From the NCBI RefSeq assembly GCF_900104045.1, contig NZ_FNIN01000002.1, forward strand, positions 124,001 through 188,000: a stretch of 64,000 bases of DNA, written 5' to 3'. The position numbers and the translations under genes were made by a program. The stretch comes from Desulfonauticus submarinus. Its GTDB lineage: Bacteria > Desulfobacterota > Desulfovibrionia > Desulfovibrionales > Desulfonatronovibrionaceae. Positions within the stretch are counted from its first letter, which is position 1. Each line of letters starts with the position of its first letter. The notes beneath the pieces are model-generated. The model was not told the DNA's origin. It ran no database searches and saw only the letters and a list, made by a program, of their open reading frames with translations. Positions 56,932 to 64,000 of this stretch are shown here, piece by piece.

Positions 56932-57006
56932 TGGTAGGCACGAGGAGATTTGAACTCCTGACCCCTTGCGCGTCAAGCAAGTGCTCTCCCCCTGAGCTAC
57001 GTGCCT
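56932..57006 (-). tRNA. tRNA-Val (anticodon GAC)
   Basis: 75 bases on the minus strand including the encoded CCA. Acceptor AGGCACG pairs with CGTGCCT, D arm GCTC...GAGC, anticodon stem CTTGC/GCAAG with loop TTGACGC (anticodon GAC), T arm AGGAG-TTCAAAT-CTCCT. All parts are consistent. It is single, with no neighbouring tRNA. Confidence 0.95.
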
Positions 57007-57154
57007 AAAAGTAGGGAGTCTCTAACAAAGCTTGTCAAACCTTGTCAAGTAACCTATATTTTATGAAAAAGCAAAATTTTTTTGTTAGCATATAATAAAT
57101 TTCCTTCAAGGACTTCCAGCATTACTTTTTATAATTTGAAAATAAGGAGATCTT

Positions 57155-57901
57155 TTGTTCATGTTAACCCAAGAGGACATTATAAATAAATTGGTACAAG
57201 AAGGTTTAACTATTTGTGGCAATTTAACAATAGAAGAGATTATAATAGGTGAAAGTCTTATTTTAGTGAAAAATAGCCAATCTACTGCTGGATTATCTGC
57301 TGCTTTTCTTTCTCAAAAAGATATTAAGCCTGCAACCATTTCTTTAAAAGGTAAGAAAATAAGAGATATATTGCCTTGGTTATTTAAAACTTCTACTTTA
57401 AAATGTAGTATTGCTCTAGCTACTTTTAATAGCCTTTTCCAAAATCAAAATTTTCAAGAAAAAAGAGTTCAAGAGCTATTAATTGAAATAGGAACAAACA
57501 AAAAGCTCGCCCTTATTGGACACTTTCCATTTGTACATAAAATTAAATCTCACTTTAAAAAATGTTGGATCCTGGAGTTAAATCCAAGACCAGGAGATTT
57601 TCCTGCCTCTAAAGCTAAAGAGATATTACCTAAGGTAGACATAGTGGCCATTACAGGAACAACCATTCTAAATGGGACATTGGCAGAAATTTTAACCTTT
57701 ACCAGTTCAAAAGCTTTAAAAATAATGCTTGGACCCAGCACACCTATTGGTAATAGTCTATTTTCATTAGGATTCACTTATCTTGGAGGAGCAATGATTG
57801 ATAATTTCCAAAAAGCAAAATCTGGCATCGAAAAAAATATGTGTTTTAAAAACTTAAAAGGAACTAAAAGTGTTTTAAAAACAAAACCATCTCACATTTA
57901 A
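57155..57901 (+). CDS. DUF364-type Rossmann-like protein
   Basis: 248 residues. The frame opens at TTG 57155 (six bases after AAGGAG); ATG 57161 is two codons later. The Rossmann-like C-terminal half has KLALIGHFPFV, ILELNPRPGDFP, DIVAITGTTILNGTL and ALKIMLGPSTPIGNSLFSLG, the pattern of the DUF364 putative heavy-metal chelation family, with an N-terminal DUF4213-like part (about 1-100). Function is not established; metal or cofactor related roles are suggested. It stands alone upstream of the YeeE pair. Confidence 0.75.
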   Translation: MFMLTQEDIINKLVQEGLTICGNLTIEEIIIGESLILVKNSQSTAGLSAAFLSQKDIKPATISLKGKKIRDILPWLFKTSTLKCSIALATFNSLFQNQNFQEKRVQELLIEIGTNKKLALIGHFPFVHKIKSHFKKCWILELNPRPGDFPASKAKEILPKVDIVAITGTTILNGTLAEILTFTSSKALKIMLGPSTPIGNSLFSLGFTYLGGAMIDNFQKAKSGIEKNMCFKNLKGTKSVLKTKPSHI

Positions 57902-58013
57902 AAACATCTTACTCCATTCTAATTCTATCTCTACTTAAAATAAATTTTAGCTTTAGATAATTACGTTTAGCTTTATATCTGCCTTTTATTTTATTAAAAA
58001 ACTTTTCCCCACA

Positions 58014-58030
58014 AAGTTATACAATAACTT
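58014..58030. promoter_or_regulatory. Perfect inverted repeat upstream of the YeeE pair
   Basis: AAGTTAT-ACA-ATAACTT, seven-base perfect arms, 80 bases before the ATG at 58110. It could be an operator. The rest of the 208-base gap is AT-rich, with a repeated TTTAGCTTTA near 57945-57975. Confidence 0.4.
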
Positions 58031-58109
58031 CTAGCTAAAAAATTAAAAAAAGTTGTTTTATTTTTTATTTTATTTTATAAATTTATAAAAATAAAAAAGG
58101 AGGGGGAAA

Positions 58110-58622
58110 ATGTATCGCAAAAAAAATTATTGGTCTCCTTATATTGCAGGAGCTTTATCAGGAGTACTTTTAGTTGTTTCAGTTTGGCTAGTTGGTAAAT
58201 TTTTTGGAGCATCTACTTCTTTTGTCCGAATCGCAGGACTAATAGAGAAATCTTTTGCTCCTAGTCATGTTGCCTCCCTGGCCTATTTTCAAGCCAAAAC
58301 ACCAAAAATTGAATGGCAAGTAATGTTTGTCTTTGGAATTTTTCTGGGTTCCTTAATAGCCAGCTTGAGCTCTAAAACTTTTAAAATATCTTTTGTACCT
58401 ACTATGTGGGAAAATAAATTTGGATTTAACCCCTTAAAAAGAGGGATTGTAGCATTTTTAGGAGGGATTATTGCTATGATAGGCGTCCGGATGGCAGGAG
58501 GATGCCCTTCTGGACACGGCCTAAGTGGAGTTGCTCAACTCTCAGCAGGAAGTATATTGGCGTTATGTTGCTTTTTTATTGGTGGACTTATTTCTGCAAA
58601 TTTAATCTATAAAAGGAGATAA
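58110..58622 (+). CDS. YeeE/YedE (DUF395) sulfur-compound transporter, first half
   Basis: 170 residues, ATG after AAGGAGGGGGAAA. Four or five hydrophobic segments; GGCPSGHGLSGVAQLSAG near residue 130 contains the conserved Cys-Pro of YeeE/YedE proteins, which pass thiosulfate or related sulfur species through a line of cysteines. Single-gene YeeE proteins are about twice this size; here the two halves are separate genes. Inner-membrane protein. Confidence 0.85.
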   Translation: MYRKKNYWSPYIAGALSGVLLVVSVWLVGKFFGASTSFVRIAGLIEKSFAPSHVASLAYFQAKTPKIEWQVMFVFGIFLGSLIASLSSKTFKISFVPTMWENKFGFNPLKRGIVAFLGGIIAMIGVRMAGGCPSGHGLSGVAQLSAGSILALCCFFIGGLISANLIYKRR

Positions 58623-58625
58623 GTC

Positions 58626-59150
58626 ATGAATTTAGTATATGGTTTAATTACAGGATTATTATTTGGAGTATTTTTACAACGTGCTCAGGTAGTAAGATAT
58701 TCTAAACAAATAGGAGCATTAAGATTATTAGATATGACTATTGTAAAATTTATGCTTTCTAACATCTTTGTAGCCATGGTTGGCCTTTATGCCTTAAAAG
58801 ATTTTGGGTTAATCCACTTTCACTTAAAAACTACTGCTCTTGGGGCTATTATTATAGGTGGGACTCTATTTGGAATAGGTTGGGGTATTTTAGGTTATTG
58901 TCCTGGAACAGCTTTGGGAGCTATTGGAGAGGGCAGAATAGATGCTTTATGGGGCATTTTAGGGATGTTAGTAGGGGCAGGGATATATGCTGAAATTTAT
59001 CCCTGGATCAAAACATATATAATACCTCTTGGGAATTATGGTAAAATCACTCTTCCACAACTACTTGGAATAAATCACTGGATTGTAATTATTATTTTCG
59101 GGATATGTTGTTTAGGATTATTTTACTGGTTTGAAAAAAATGACCTCTAA
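58626..59150 (+). CDS. YeeE/YedE (DUF395) sulfur-compound transporter, second half
   Basis: 174 residues, three bases after the first half. It starts MNLVYGLITGLLFGVFLQRA with the RAQVVRY motif and has GYCPGTALGAIGEGRIDALW, the conserved Cys-Pro-Gly of the family. Five hydrophobic segments. Together the two proteins would form one pseudosymmetric transporter. Followed by a bidirectional terminator. Confidence 0.85.
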   Translation: MNLVYGLITGLLFGVFLQRAQVVRYSKQIGALRLLDMTIVKFMLSNIFVAMVGLYALKDFGLIHFHLKTTALGAIIIGGTLFGIGWGILGYCPGTALGAIGEGRIDALWGILGMLVGAGIYAEIYPWIKTYIIPLGNYGKITLPQLLGINHWIVIIIFGICCLGLFYWFEKNDL

Positions 59151-59156
59151 TTTTAA

Positions 59157-59192
59157 AGACGCTGTTCCCTAAATGAGAACAGCGTCTATTTT
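59157..59192 (+). terminator. Terminator between the YeeE pair and the RNA methyltransferase
   Basis: AGACGCTGTTC-CCTAAATGA-GAACAGCGTCT then ATTTTT on the plus strand. The converging minus-strand gene ends within the hairpin (59186), so it may serve both directions. Confidence 0.85.
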
Positions 59193-60319
59193 TCTAAAAC
59201 AAAAATCACTTCCATATGCCAAGTTTGGGGAAACATATCTAGAAAATATAGCTTTGTTAACCTAAAACCAACATCTATAAATGGTTTTAAGTCTCTTAAA
59301 CTGTTCACCACATCACATGAAATCCAAACTATTTTTCTTAAATTTTTTAAATGAGAAACACACTTTTTTAGCGCAGGAGCTCCCATTCGTGGAGGATCAA
59401 CAACAATTGCTTCTGGGTCAAATTGTTCTACACAAGAAAAATTTCTATTTAGGTCAACTTGTTTAAAATTAACCCCTAAATTATTTATCTTAGCAGTCTT
59501 CTCACCTAATAAAACACCATTTTTATTTAATTCTAGGGCTAATACTTTCTTCCCATAAAACGCTAACGGTAAAGAAAAATTCCCAGCCCCTGCATAAAGA
59601 TCTGCTATTTTTTCTTCTTGAGCAAGAATAGAACAAACTAAATCTATTAATGTTTGATTTAACTTCCAATTTGCCTGAAAAAAATGTTCAGCAGAAAACA
59701 AAAAAACAAGTGGTATTTTTGGAAGAAAAAATTTTAATTCCTTATTATCTCCTTCAATAGCCAGATCTTCTCCATTACTAATAACAGAATAACGACCATC
59801 TGATTTTTTTCGAGCTAATTTTACTAAATTCTTCCCCAAATTTGCAGTAAAAAGAAGGCAGTCCTTTATAGGTACAAATTCATGAGAACCTAATTTTTTA
59901 AACCCAGGCAAGTGTCTATGGATAAAAACCTGTCCTCTATGCCTATATCTCCAACCTTTAGGTGATGGGAGTGTGCTAATAGGAACATCCTTATAGTTAA
60001 GGAAGTCAAAACGTTTAAATGCATCCTTTAAAATAGCTAATTTCAATTTCGTACCCAATTTTACAGAAATAGAACCAAACTTACATCCTCCACACTCTGA
60101 AGCATAAACACAAGGGTGTATTCTTCTCTTTTTAGAAGAATTTAAAATCTCAACAGGTATAGCCAAAAGATGATCTTTTTTAGCTTTATAAACTTTTACC
60201 CTTACTGTTTCTGAAGGCAATACCAATGGATCAACAATAACCACCTGTCCATTAGCTTTTCGTCCTAATCCTCTCCCTCGCCAAATAAGTTTTTCTATTT
60301 TTACTTCTAAAAAATCCAT
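59186..60319 (-). CDS. RumA/TrmA-family RNA (uracil-5-)-methyltransferase
   Basis: 377 residues. TRAM domain at about 1-60 (VKIEKLIWRGRGLGRKANGQ), an iron-sulfur segment CVYASECGGCKFGS, then a SAM domain: IADLYAGAGNFSLPLA, VDPPRMGAPALKKCV and WISCDVVNSLRDL with the catalytic Cys. It methylates C5 of uridine in rRNA or tRNA; the exact site (RlmD, RlmC or TrmA-like) cannot be chosen from the sequence. Confidence 0.85.
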   Translation of the reverse strand: MDFLEVKIEKLIWRGRGLGRKANGQVVIVDPLVLPSETVRVKVYKAKKDHLLAIPVEILNSSKKRRIHPCVYASECGGCKFGSISVKLGTKLKLAILKDAFKRFDFLNYKDVPISTLPSPKGWRYRHRGQVFIHRHLPGFKKLGSHEFVPIKDCLLFTANLGKNLVKLARKKSDGRYSVISNGEDLAIEGDNKELKFFLPKIPLVFLFSAEHFFQANWKLNQTLIDLVCSILAQEEKIADLYAGAGNFSLPLAFYGKKVLALELNKNGVLLGEKTAKINNLGVNFKQVDLNRNFSCVEQFDPEAIVVDPPRMGAPALKKCVSHLKNLRKIVWISCDVVNSLRDLKPFIDVGFRLTKLYFLDMFPQTWHMEVIFVLEK

Positions 60320-60341
60320 AAATATAAATTAAAAAATTAAA

Positions 60342-60998
60342 TTAAAATTTTTCAGGATACAGATATCGCTCCCAAATAATTTTTCCTCTGCTCTTTTTAT
60401 ATTTTCTTAAAAGCACATAAATTGCTCCAGCACCTCCGTGCCTAGGTAAGGCAGAGCAAAAGGCAAGAACAATTCTCTTTAACGGCTCTCTGGTAAGCCA
60501 ATTTTGGACTTCTCTTTTTAATATTCCAATCCCCAACGGAGAGTTTATTCCTCTACCTGTAACTACCAATAAACAACGCTTATTCTGAAGATAATTATCT
60601 CGAATAAATTTAAGTAGTGTAAAATTAGCATCATCAACTGTAAAACCATGCAAATCTAAATATGCCTCTACACTAAAACCACCATTTCTCAACTTATTTA
60701 AAATTCTTTCATTTACCCCCTTAACTACTCCTTGCAAATATTCATCTGTATATTCAACTTTAAATTCAAAATTCCCATTTAAAAACTTTTCTAAAGCAGA
60801 ATCTTTATCCTTTTTAAAACTTGATTTTGGTTTTTTCTCAACAACCTCAGGACCTTTTTTATTTAAAGGTTTAACATCAGATACAGCTTGCCAAAAAAGA
60901 TCCATATCTTCTTCTTTTAAAGAAGATTCCTTTATTTTAGGTTTCTCTCTTTTTTCTGGAAATTGATCTTTGGGTAATTTTTTAAATGGATTATGCAT
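60342..60998 (-). CDS. Smr-domain protein
   Basis: 218 residues. The N-terminal 95 residues are charged and Lys/Glu-rich, probably flexible. The Smr domain at about 115-205 has YLDLHGFTVDDANFTLLKFI, LLVVTGRGINSPLGIGILKR and a final GGAGAIYVLLRK. Smr domains are RNA- or DNA-nicking endonucleases; free-standing ones act in RNA and ribosome quality control. It lies between the RNA methyltransferase and the LOG gene, all on the minus strand. Confidence 0.88.
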   Translation of the reverse strand: MHNPFKKLPKDQFPEKREKPKIKESSLKEEDMDLFWQAVSDVKPLNKKGPEVVEKKPKSSFKKDKDSALEKFLNGNFEFKVEYTDEYLQGVVKGVNERILNKLRNGGFSVEAYLDLHGFTVDDANFTLLKFIRDNYLQNKRCLLVVTGRGINSPLGIGILKREVQNWLTREPLKRIVLAFCSALPRHGGAGAIYVLLRKYKKSRGKIIWERYLYPEKF

Positions 60999-61015
60999 TG
61001 TAACTCTTTACAAAA

Positions 61016-61675
61016 TTACAATATTACTAATCTCTTAATAATGGAAACTACTTCATCTGGTTCATCAACCAAAAAAAATAAATCAAAATCCTGCTCTTTA
61101 ATATAACTCTTCTTTAACAATTTTTCTTTAAACCAGTCCACCAAAGGGCTCCAAAATTCTTTATCCACTAAAATAATTGGAAAAGGCTTAATTCTCTTTG
61201 TCTGTGTAAGAACCAAGGCTTCACTTAATTCATCTAAGGTACCCCATCCACCAGGCATGACCACATATCCCATAGCATATTTAATAAACATCACTTTTCG
61301 AACAAAAAAATATTTAAATTCACATTTGATAGTAGCATAATCATTTGGCTTTTGTTCAAAAGGTAACTGAATATTTAAGCCAACAGAGACTCCTCCTCCT
61401 TCTGTAGCACCTTTGTTCCCTGCTTCCATAATACCAGGGCCTCCACCAGTAATTACTGCATAACCAGCTTCAGCAAGTTTTTTAGCTGTTTCATAGGCCA
61501 ATTTATACTCTCTATCTTCAGGAGAAACTCTGGCTGAACCAAAAATAGAAATTGCAGGTCCAAGATCGTTCAAATTTTCAAATCCATCTACAAATTCAGC
61601 CATAATTCTAAATAAACGCCAAGCATCCTTATGGGATAAATCGTCAATCAAATATTGTTTAGAAAATGCTGCCAT
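61016..61675 (-). CDS. LOG-family Rossmann protein (TIGR00730)
   Basis: 219 residues. ISIFGSARVSPED, AVITGGGPGIMEAGNKGA and YVVMPGGWGTLDELSEAL (PGGxGT) are the LOG/lysine-decarboxylase-like signature. Family members are nucleotide 5'-monophosphate phosphoribohydrolases, releasing a base from a nucleotide (cytokinin-type or general). ATG with TCCTCC complement upstream (GGAGGA). Start and length are normal. Confidence 0.88.
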   Translation of the reverse strand: MAAFSKQYLIDDLSHKDAWRLFRIMAEFVDGFENLNDLGPAISIFGSARVSPEDREYKLAYETAKKLAEAGYAVITGGGPGIMEAGNKGATEGGGVSVGLNIQLPFEQKPNDYATIKCEFKYFFVRKVMFIKYAMGYVVMPGGWGTLDELSEALVLTQTKRIKPFPIILVDKEFWSPLVDWFKEKLLKKSYIKEQDFDLFFLVDEPDEVVSIIKRLVIL

Positions 61676-61688
61676 CTAATCCTCCTTG

Positions 61689-62504
61689 TTATTCCTTTTT
61701 AAAAATATCCATTTCTGAATTTCTTTGAAACAAGTTTTCTCCCCACTTTGCAGAATATCCACGCAAAGTCATTAAAAAATTTCCTATTTTCTGGGTTTGA
61801 TAGTTGCCAATAATTAAAGTTGTGCGCATATCTATCGAATCTAATTTTAAATCTTTAAGCAACACAATATAATATTTTTCAGTAGTTAAGCTTAAATTTT
61901 TCCCCACTGCAACCCAAATTTCTTGTCCTCGTACTGAACTAAAAATATTTAAGGCCTCTTTCAATTGCCATGTTCTTTTTTTACTTTTAGGATTATATAT
62001 AACTGTAACTAAATCACTTTTGGCCAAAGCTTTAAGACGTTTTTCTATTGTCTCCCAGGGCACAAGCAAATCACTTAAACTAATACAAGCAAAATCTAGC
62101 ATCAAAGGTGCTCCCACCCTGGCGGCTAAAAATTGACCTGCACTTACTCCAGGTACAATTTCCAAATCAAATTTTAAATTATCTCTATCCATAACTTCTA
62201 AAACAAGTCCAGCCATACCATAAATACCCGCATCTCCAGATGAGATTAAGGCAACAACCTTACCTTCTAAAACTCTCTTACATGCTTGCTCTACTCTCCA
62301 TATTTCCTTCTTCATTCCTGAAGAAATAACCTCTTTGTCTTTAACATGATCTTTTATCAACTCAATATACTTTTCATATCCCACTAAAACATCAACTCGA
62401 TTTAAAATTTTCTCTGCTCTCAAAGTACGATATTCTCTACTCCCAGGACCTATTCCAAGCACATACAACTTTCCTTTGCCAACGCAACGCTCACACCTTT
62501 CCAT
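61689..62504 (-). CDS. cobJ: Precorrin-3B/cobalt-factor C17-methyltransferase
   Basis: About 271 residues from ATG 62504, preceded by GGAGAAGACAA; the frame extends to 62534. KLYVLGIGPGSREYRTLRAE, VLVGYEKYIELI, VALISSGDAGIYGMAGLVLE and IVPGVSAGQFLAARVGAPLM are the CobJ/CbiH pattern. It adds a methyl at C17 and triggers ring contraction. With the anaerobic cbiG beside it, the CbiH role is most likely. It overlaps cbiG by 55 bases. Confidence 0.9.
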   Translation of the reverse strand: MERCERCVGKGKLYVLGIGPGSREYRTLRAEKILNRVDVLVGYEKYIELIKDHVKDKEVISSGMKKEIWRVEQACKRVLEGKVVALISSGDAGIYGMAGLVLEVMDRDNLKFDLEIVPGVSAGQFLAARVGAPLMLDFACISLSDLLVPWETIEKRLKALAKSDLVTVIYNPKSKKRTWQLKEALNIFSSVRGQEIWVAVGKNLSLTTEKYYIVLLKDLKLDSIDMRTTLIIGNYQTQKIGNFLMTLRGYSAKWGENLFQRNSEMDIFKKE

Positions 62505-63226
62505 GTTGTCTTCTCCAAAATAAGTTTGGGACAATGTCCACTCATTAAACAGGCGGGCTCTGCTACTCCAAAAACTCCTATTTTTTCTTTTACAAAAGTA
62601 GATGGAGTGTAATCAAACTTGCATTGTTGAAAAAAAAACTTAGGCAAAAATAAGATAGGGATATTAAATTCTTTTCCCAAAGCTAGCAAGCCTGGCTCTG
62701 TTTTTTTCAATTCTATACTAGCAATATGTCGTACCTTAGCCAAAGGCTCTCCTACTTGTTCTAAAGCCAAAAATAGTGCTTCTTTTAAAATTTCTAGTTT
62801 AATGCCCTTTCTGCAACCCATACCAACTAAAATATTTTTTCTAGCCTCAGAGCTAGTAGTGATAATAGGCACACAACCTAATATATTTGCCACGTCATAT
62901 GCTAATTTATTAGCCCCCCCTTCATGTCCAGAAAGCAAACTAATTACCCACCTTGTACCAATGTCTATTACTACTACAGCAGGGTCACTGTACTTACTCT
63001 TTAGTAAAGAAGAAATACTTCGAATAACAAGCCCTGAAGGTGCAATAAAAATAAGTTGAGAAAACTCTTCCCAGATAAAAGGTAAAATATCCCTTATTTT
63101 TGAAAACACATTAGAAGTACTAACTTCAACTTTTTTATGAACAAATATATCTGCTTTTTGTTGTTTAGACAAAATTTTAGCTACACAATAACCTTGTTTT
63201 GAAAAGGTAATAATTGCCGTTTTCAT
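62450..63226 (-). CDS. cbiG: Cobalt-precorrin-5A hydrolase
   Basis: 258 residues. N-terminal CbiG domain (AIITFSKQGYCVA, FIAPSGLVIRSISSLL, DIGTRWVISLLSGHEGGAN) and C-terminal CbiG_C domain (ILVGMGCRKGIKLEIL, GVFGVAEPACLMSG). The central linker domain of longer CbiG proteins is absent. It opens the delta-lactone releasing acetaldehyde in the anaerobic corrin pathway. Overlaps cbiE by four bases and cobJ by 55. Confidence 0.9.
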   Translation of the reverse strand: MKTAIITFSKQGYCVAKILSKQQKADIFVHKKVEVSTSNVFSKIRDILPFIWEEFSQLIFIAPSGLVIRSISSLLKSKYSDPAVVVIDIGTRWVISLLSGHEGGANKLAYDVANILGCVPIITTSSEARKNILVGMGCRKGIKLEILKEALFLALEQVGEPLAKVRHIASIELKKTEPGLLALGKEFNIPILFLPKFFFQQCKFDYTPSTFVKEKIGVFGVAEPACLMSGHCPKLILEKTTWKGVSVALAKESCMCLE

Positions 63227-63843
63227 AAAGGTTCTCTTATGCCAATAAGCAAGGAAGGATTTAATATTTGAGGCAGTTTATCTTCTTTTATTTTCAATAT
63301 TCTTTCTGAGGGCAAGGTTAAATTTTCTAAAAAAAACCAAGTAAAATTAGAAACGCTAAATACATTTACCTCTTCCAACCAATCCCAGTCCTTACCTAAA
63401 AAAATAACTACAACTTCCCAGTTGTTTAAGCTATCAAAGCCAAAATCTGGCCTTCGACCATGTACACTAAAATAATGTACTCTTTTCCCAACCAAGCCTA
63501 ATTTGGCTAGTCCAATATCTGCAGCACTGATTCCAGGAATAATCTCACAGGCCTCTTGACCAAATTTATTTACAATTAAACTAGCCAAACTAAAATATAA
63601 AGGGCTCCCACTAATTAATACTCCACAAAGTCTATGCATTCTTGCTTTATCTAAAAAATAAAGTGTTTCTTTTATAGATACACTTTCGTATTTCTCGCCT
63701 TTAAATTCAGGAAATAAATTAAGCAAGCGTTTACTTCCTACTATCACCTCTAATGAAAACAACTTTTGTCTTACCACAGGCAAGACATATTCAGGGCTAC
63801 CTGGCCCACATCCCAAAATAACTATTTTATTCTCTAATTTCAT
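63223..63843 (-). CDS. cbiE: Cobalt-precorrin-7 C5-methyltransferase
   Basis: 206 residues. KIVILGCGPGSPEYVLPVVR, VIVGSKRLLNLF, GVLISGSPLYFSLASLI, EIIPGISAADIGLAKLG and HYFSVHGRRPDF are the CbiE features. No CbiT (C15 methylase/decarboxylase) fusion follows; CbiT must be elsewhere. First gene of the corrin operon in the window; the 157 bases to the window end are AT-rich and I see no gene in them. Confidence 0.9.
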   Translation of the reverse strand: MKLENKIVILGCGPGSPEYVLPVVRQKLFSLEVIVGSKRLLNLFPEFKGEKYESVSIKETLYFLDKARMHRLCGVLISGSPLYFSLASLIVNKFGQEACEIIPGISAADIGLAKLGLVGKRVHYFSVHGRRPDFGFDSLNNWEVVVIFLGKDWDWLEEVNVFSVSNFTWFFLENLTLPSERILKIKEDKLPQILNPSLLIGIREPL

Positions 63844-64000
63844 ATATAAAATAATCTCAAAATATAATCCAAATTTTTGGAAATATCAAAACTATCTGAT
63901 TTGCAAAACCAAGATACGGCATATAATTAAAGTGTTTTACTTTTTATTCAATCAACTTTTTAGAAAAAATTGTTGCATGGTTATAAACATTGGATATTTT

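Overview
The window is AT-rich, densely packed bacterial chromosome. It most resembles a low-GC member of the Desulfovibrionales (sulfate reducers; a Desulfohalobiaceae or Desulfonauticus-like organism is my guess). The main reason is the aromatic amino-acid block, in the order ADTH synthase, 3-dehydroquinate synthase II, pheA, aroA, tyrA, trpE, G, D, C, F, B, A, which is the arrangement known from Desulfovibrio. The thrS-infC-rpmI-rplT-pheS-pheT-merR run and the cobalamin genes fit the same group. I see no insertion sequence, CRISPR array, integrase or rRNA.

Layout. (1) About 1-26,900 is a surface-glycan island. On the left are glycosyltransferases, four of them paralogues with helical N-terminal halves on alternating strands. 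Next is a minus-strand run of 14 closely spaced genes (24,552 down to 7,802). It begins with pseudaminic-acid-type sugar synthesis (pseB, pseC, a methylase, pseF, a second NeuB-family synthase, pseG, a formyltransferase in place of pseH, pseI) and ends with galE, methyltransferases and glycosyltransferases. fcl and gmd (GDP-fucose synthesis) diverge from it. Such sets usually decorate flagellin or lipopolysaccharide; no flagellin is visible here. (2) About 26,900-33,714 is an overlapping minus-strand operon: purB, pyrE, a lipoprotein, an L,D-transpeptidase-fold protein, a coiled-coil membrane protein, an M99 (Csd4-like) carboxypeptidase and a TIM-barrel protein. It looks like a peptidoglycan-trimming, cell-shape module attached to nucleotide genes. 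(3) About 33,740-35,820 holds a FmdB-type zinc ribbon, a 41-residue basic protein and glnA. (4) About 36,000-47,600 is the aromatic supercluster. It is headed by an attenuator whose 31-residue leader peptide has ten consecutive aromatic residues (YFWFFWYYYF), followed by alternative antiterminator and terminator hairpins. A second intrinsic terminator sits directly before trpE. trpG is broken by one extra base in an A8 run. (5) About 47,600-57,000 has a LivK-type binding protein, small proteins, a MerR regulator and the thrS-infC-rpmI-rplT-pheS-pheT translation operon, with infC apparently starting at AUA, plus tRNA-Val(GAC). (6) About 57,100-64,000 has a DUF364 protein, a two-gene YeeE/YedE transporter, an RNA methyltransferase, an Smr protein, a LOG-family protein and cobJ, cbiG and cbiE.

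How the genes work together. Region 4 makes chorismate-derived amino acids through the aspartate-semialdehyde entry shared with archaea. The leader peptide would sense Phe, Tyr and Trp charging together at the head of the cluster, and the trpE-proximal terminator would add a second control for the trp half. Region 1 builds at least two activated sugars (a CMP-nonulosonate and GDP-fucose) and the enzymes to polymerise and methylate them. Start codons were re-chosen where a Shine-Dalgarno sequence favoured an internal start.
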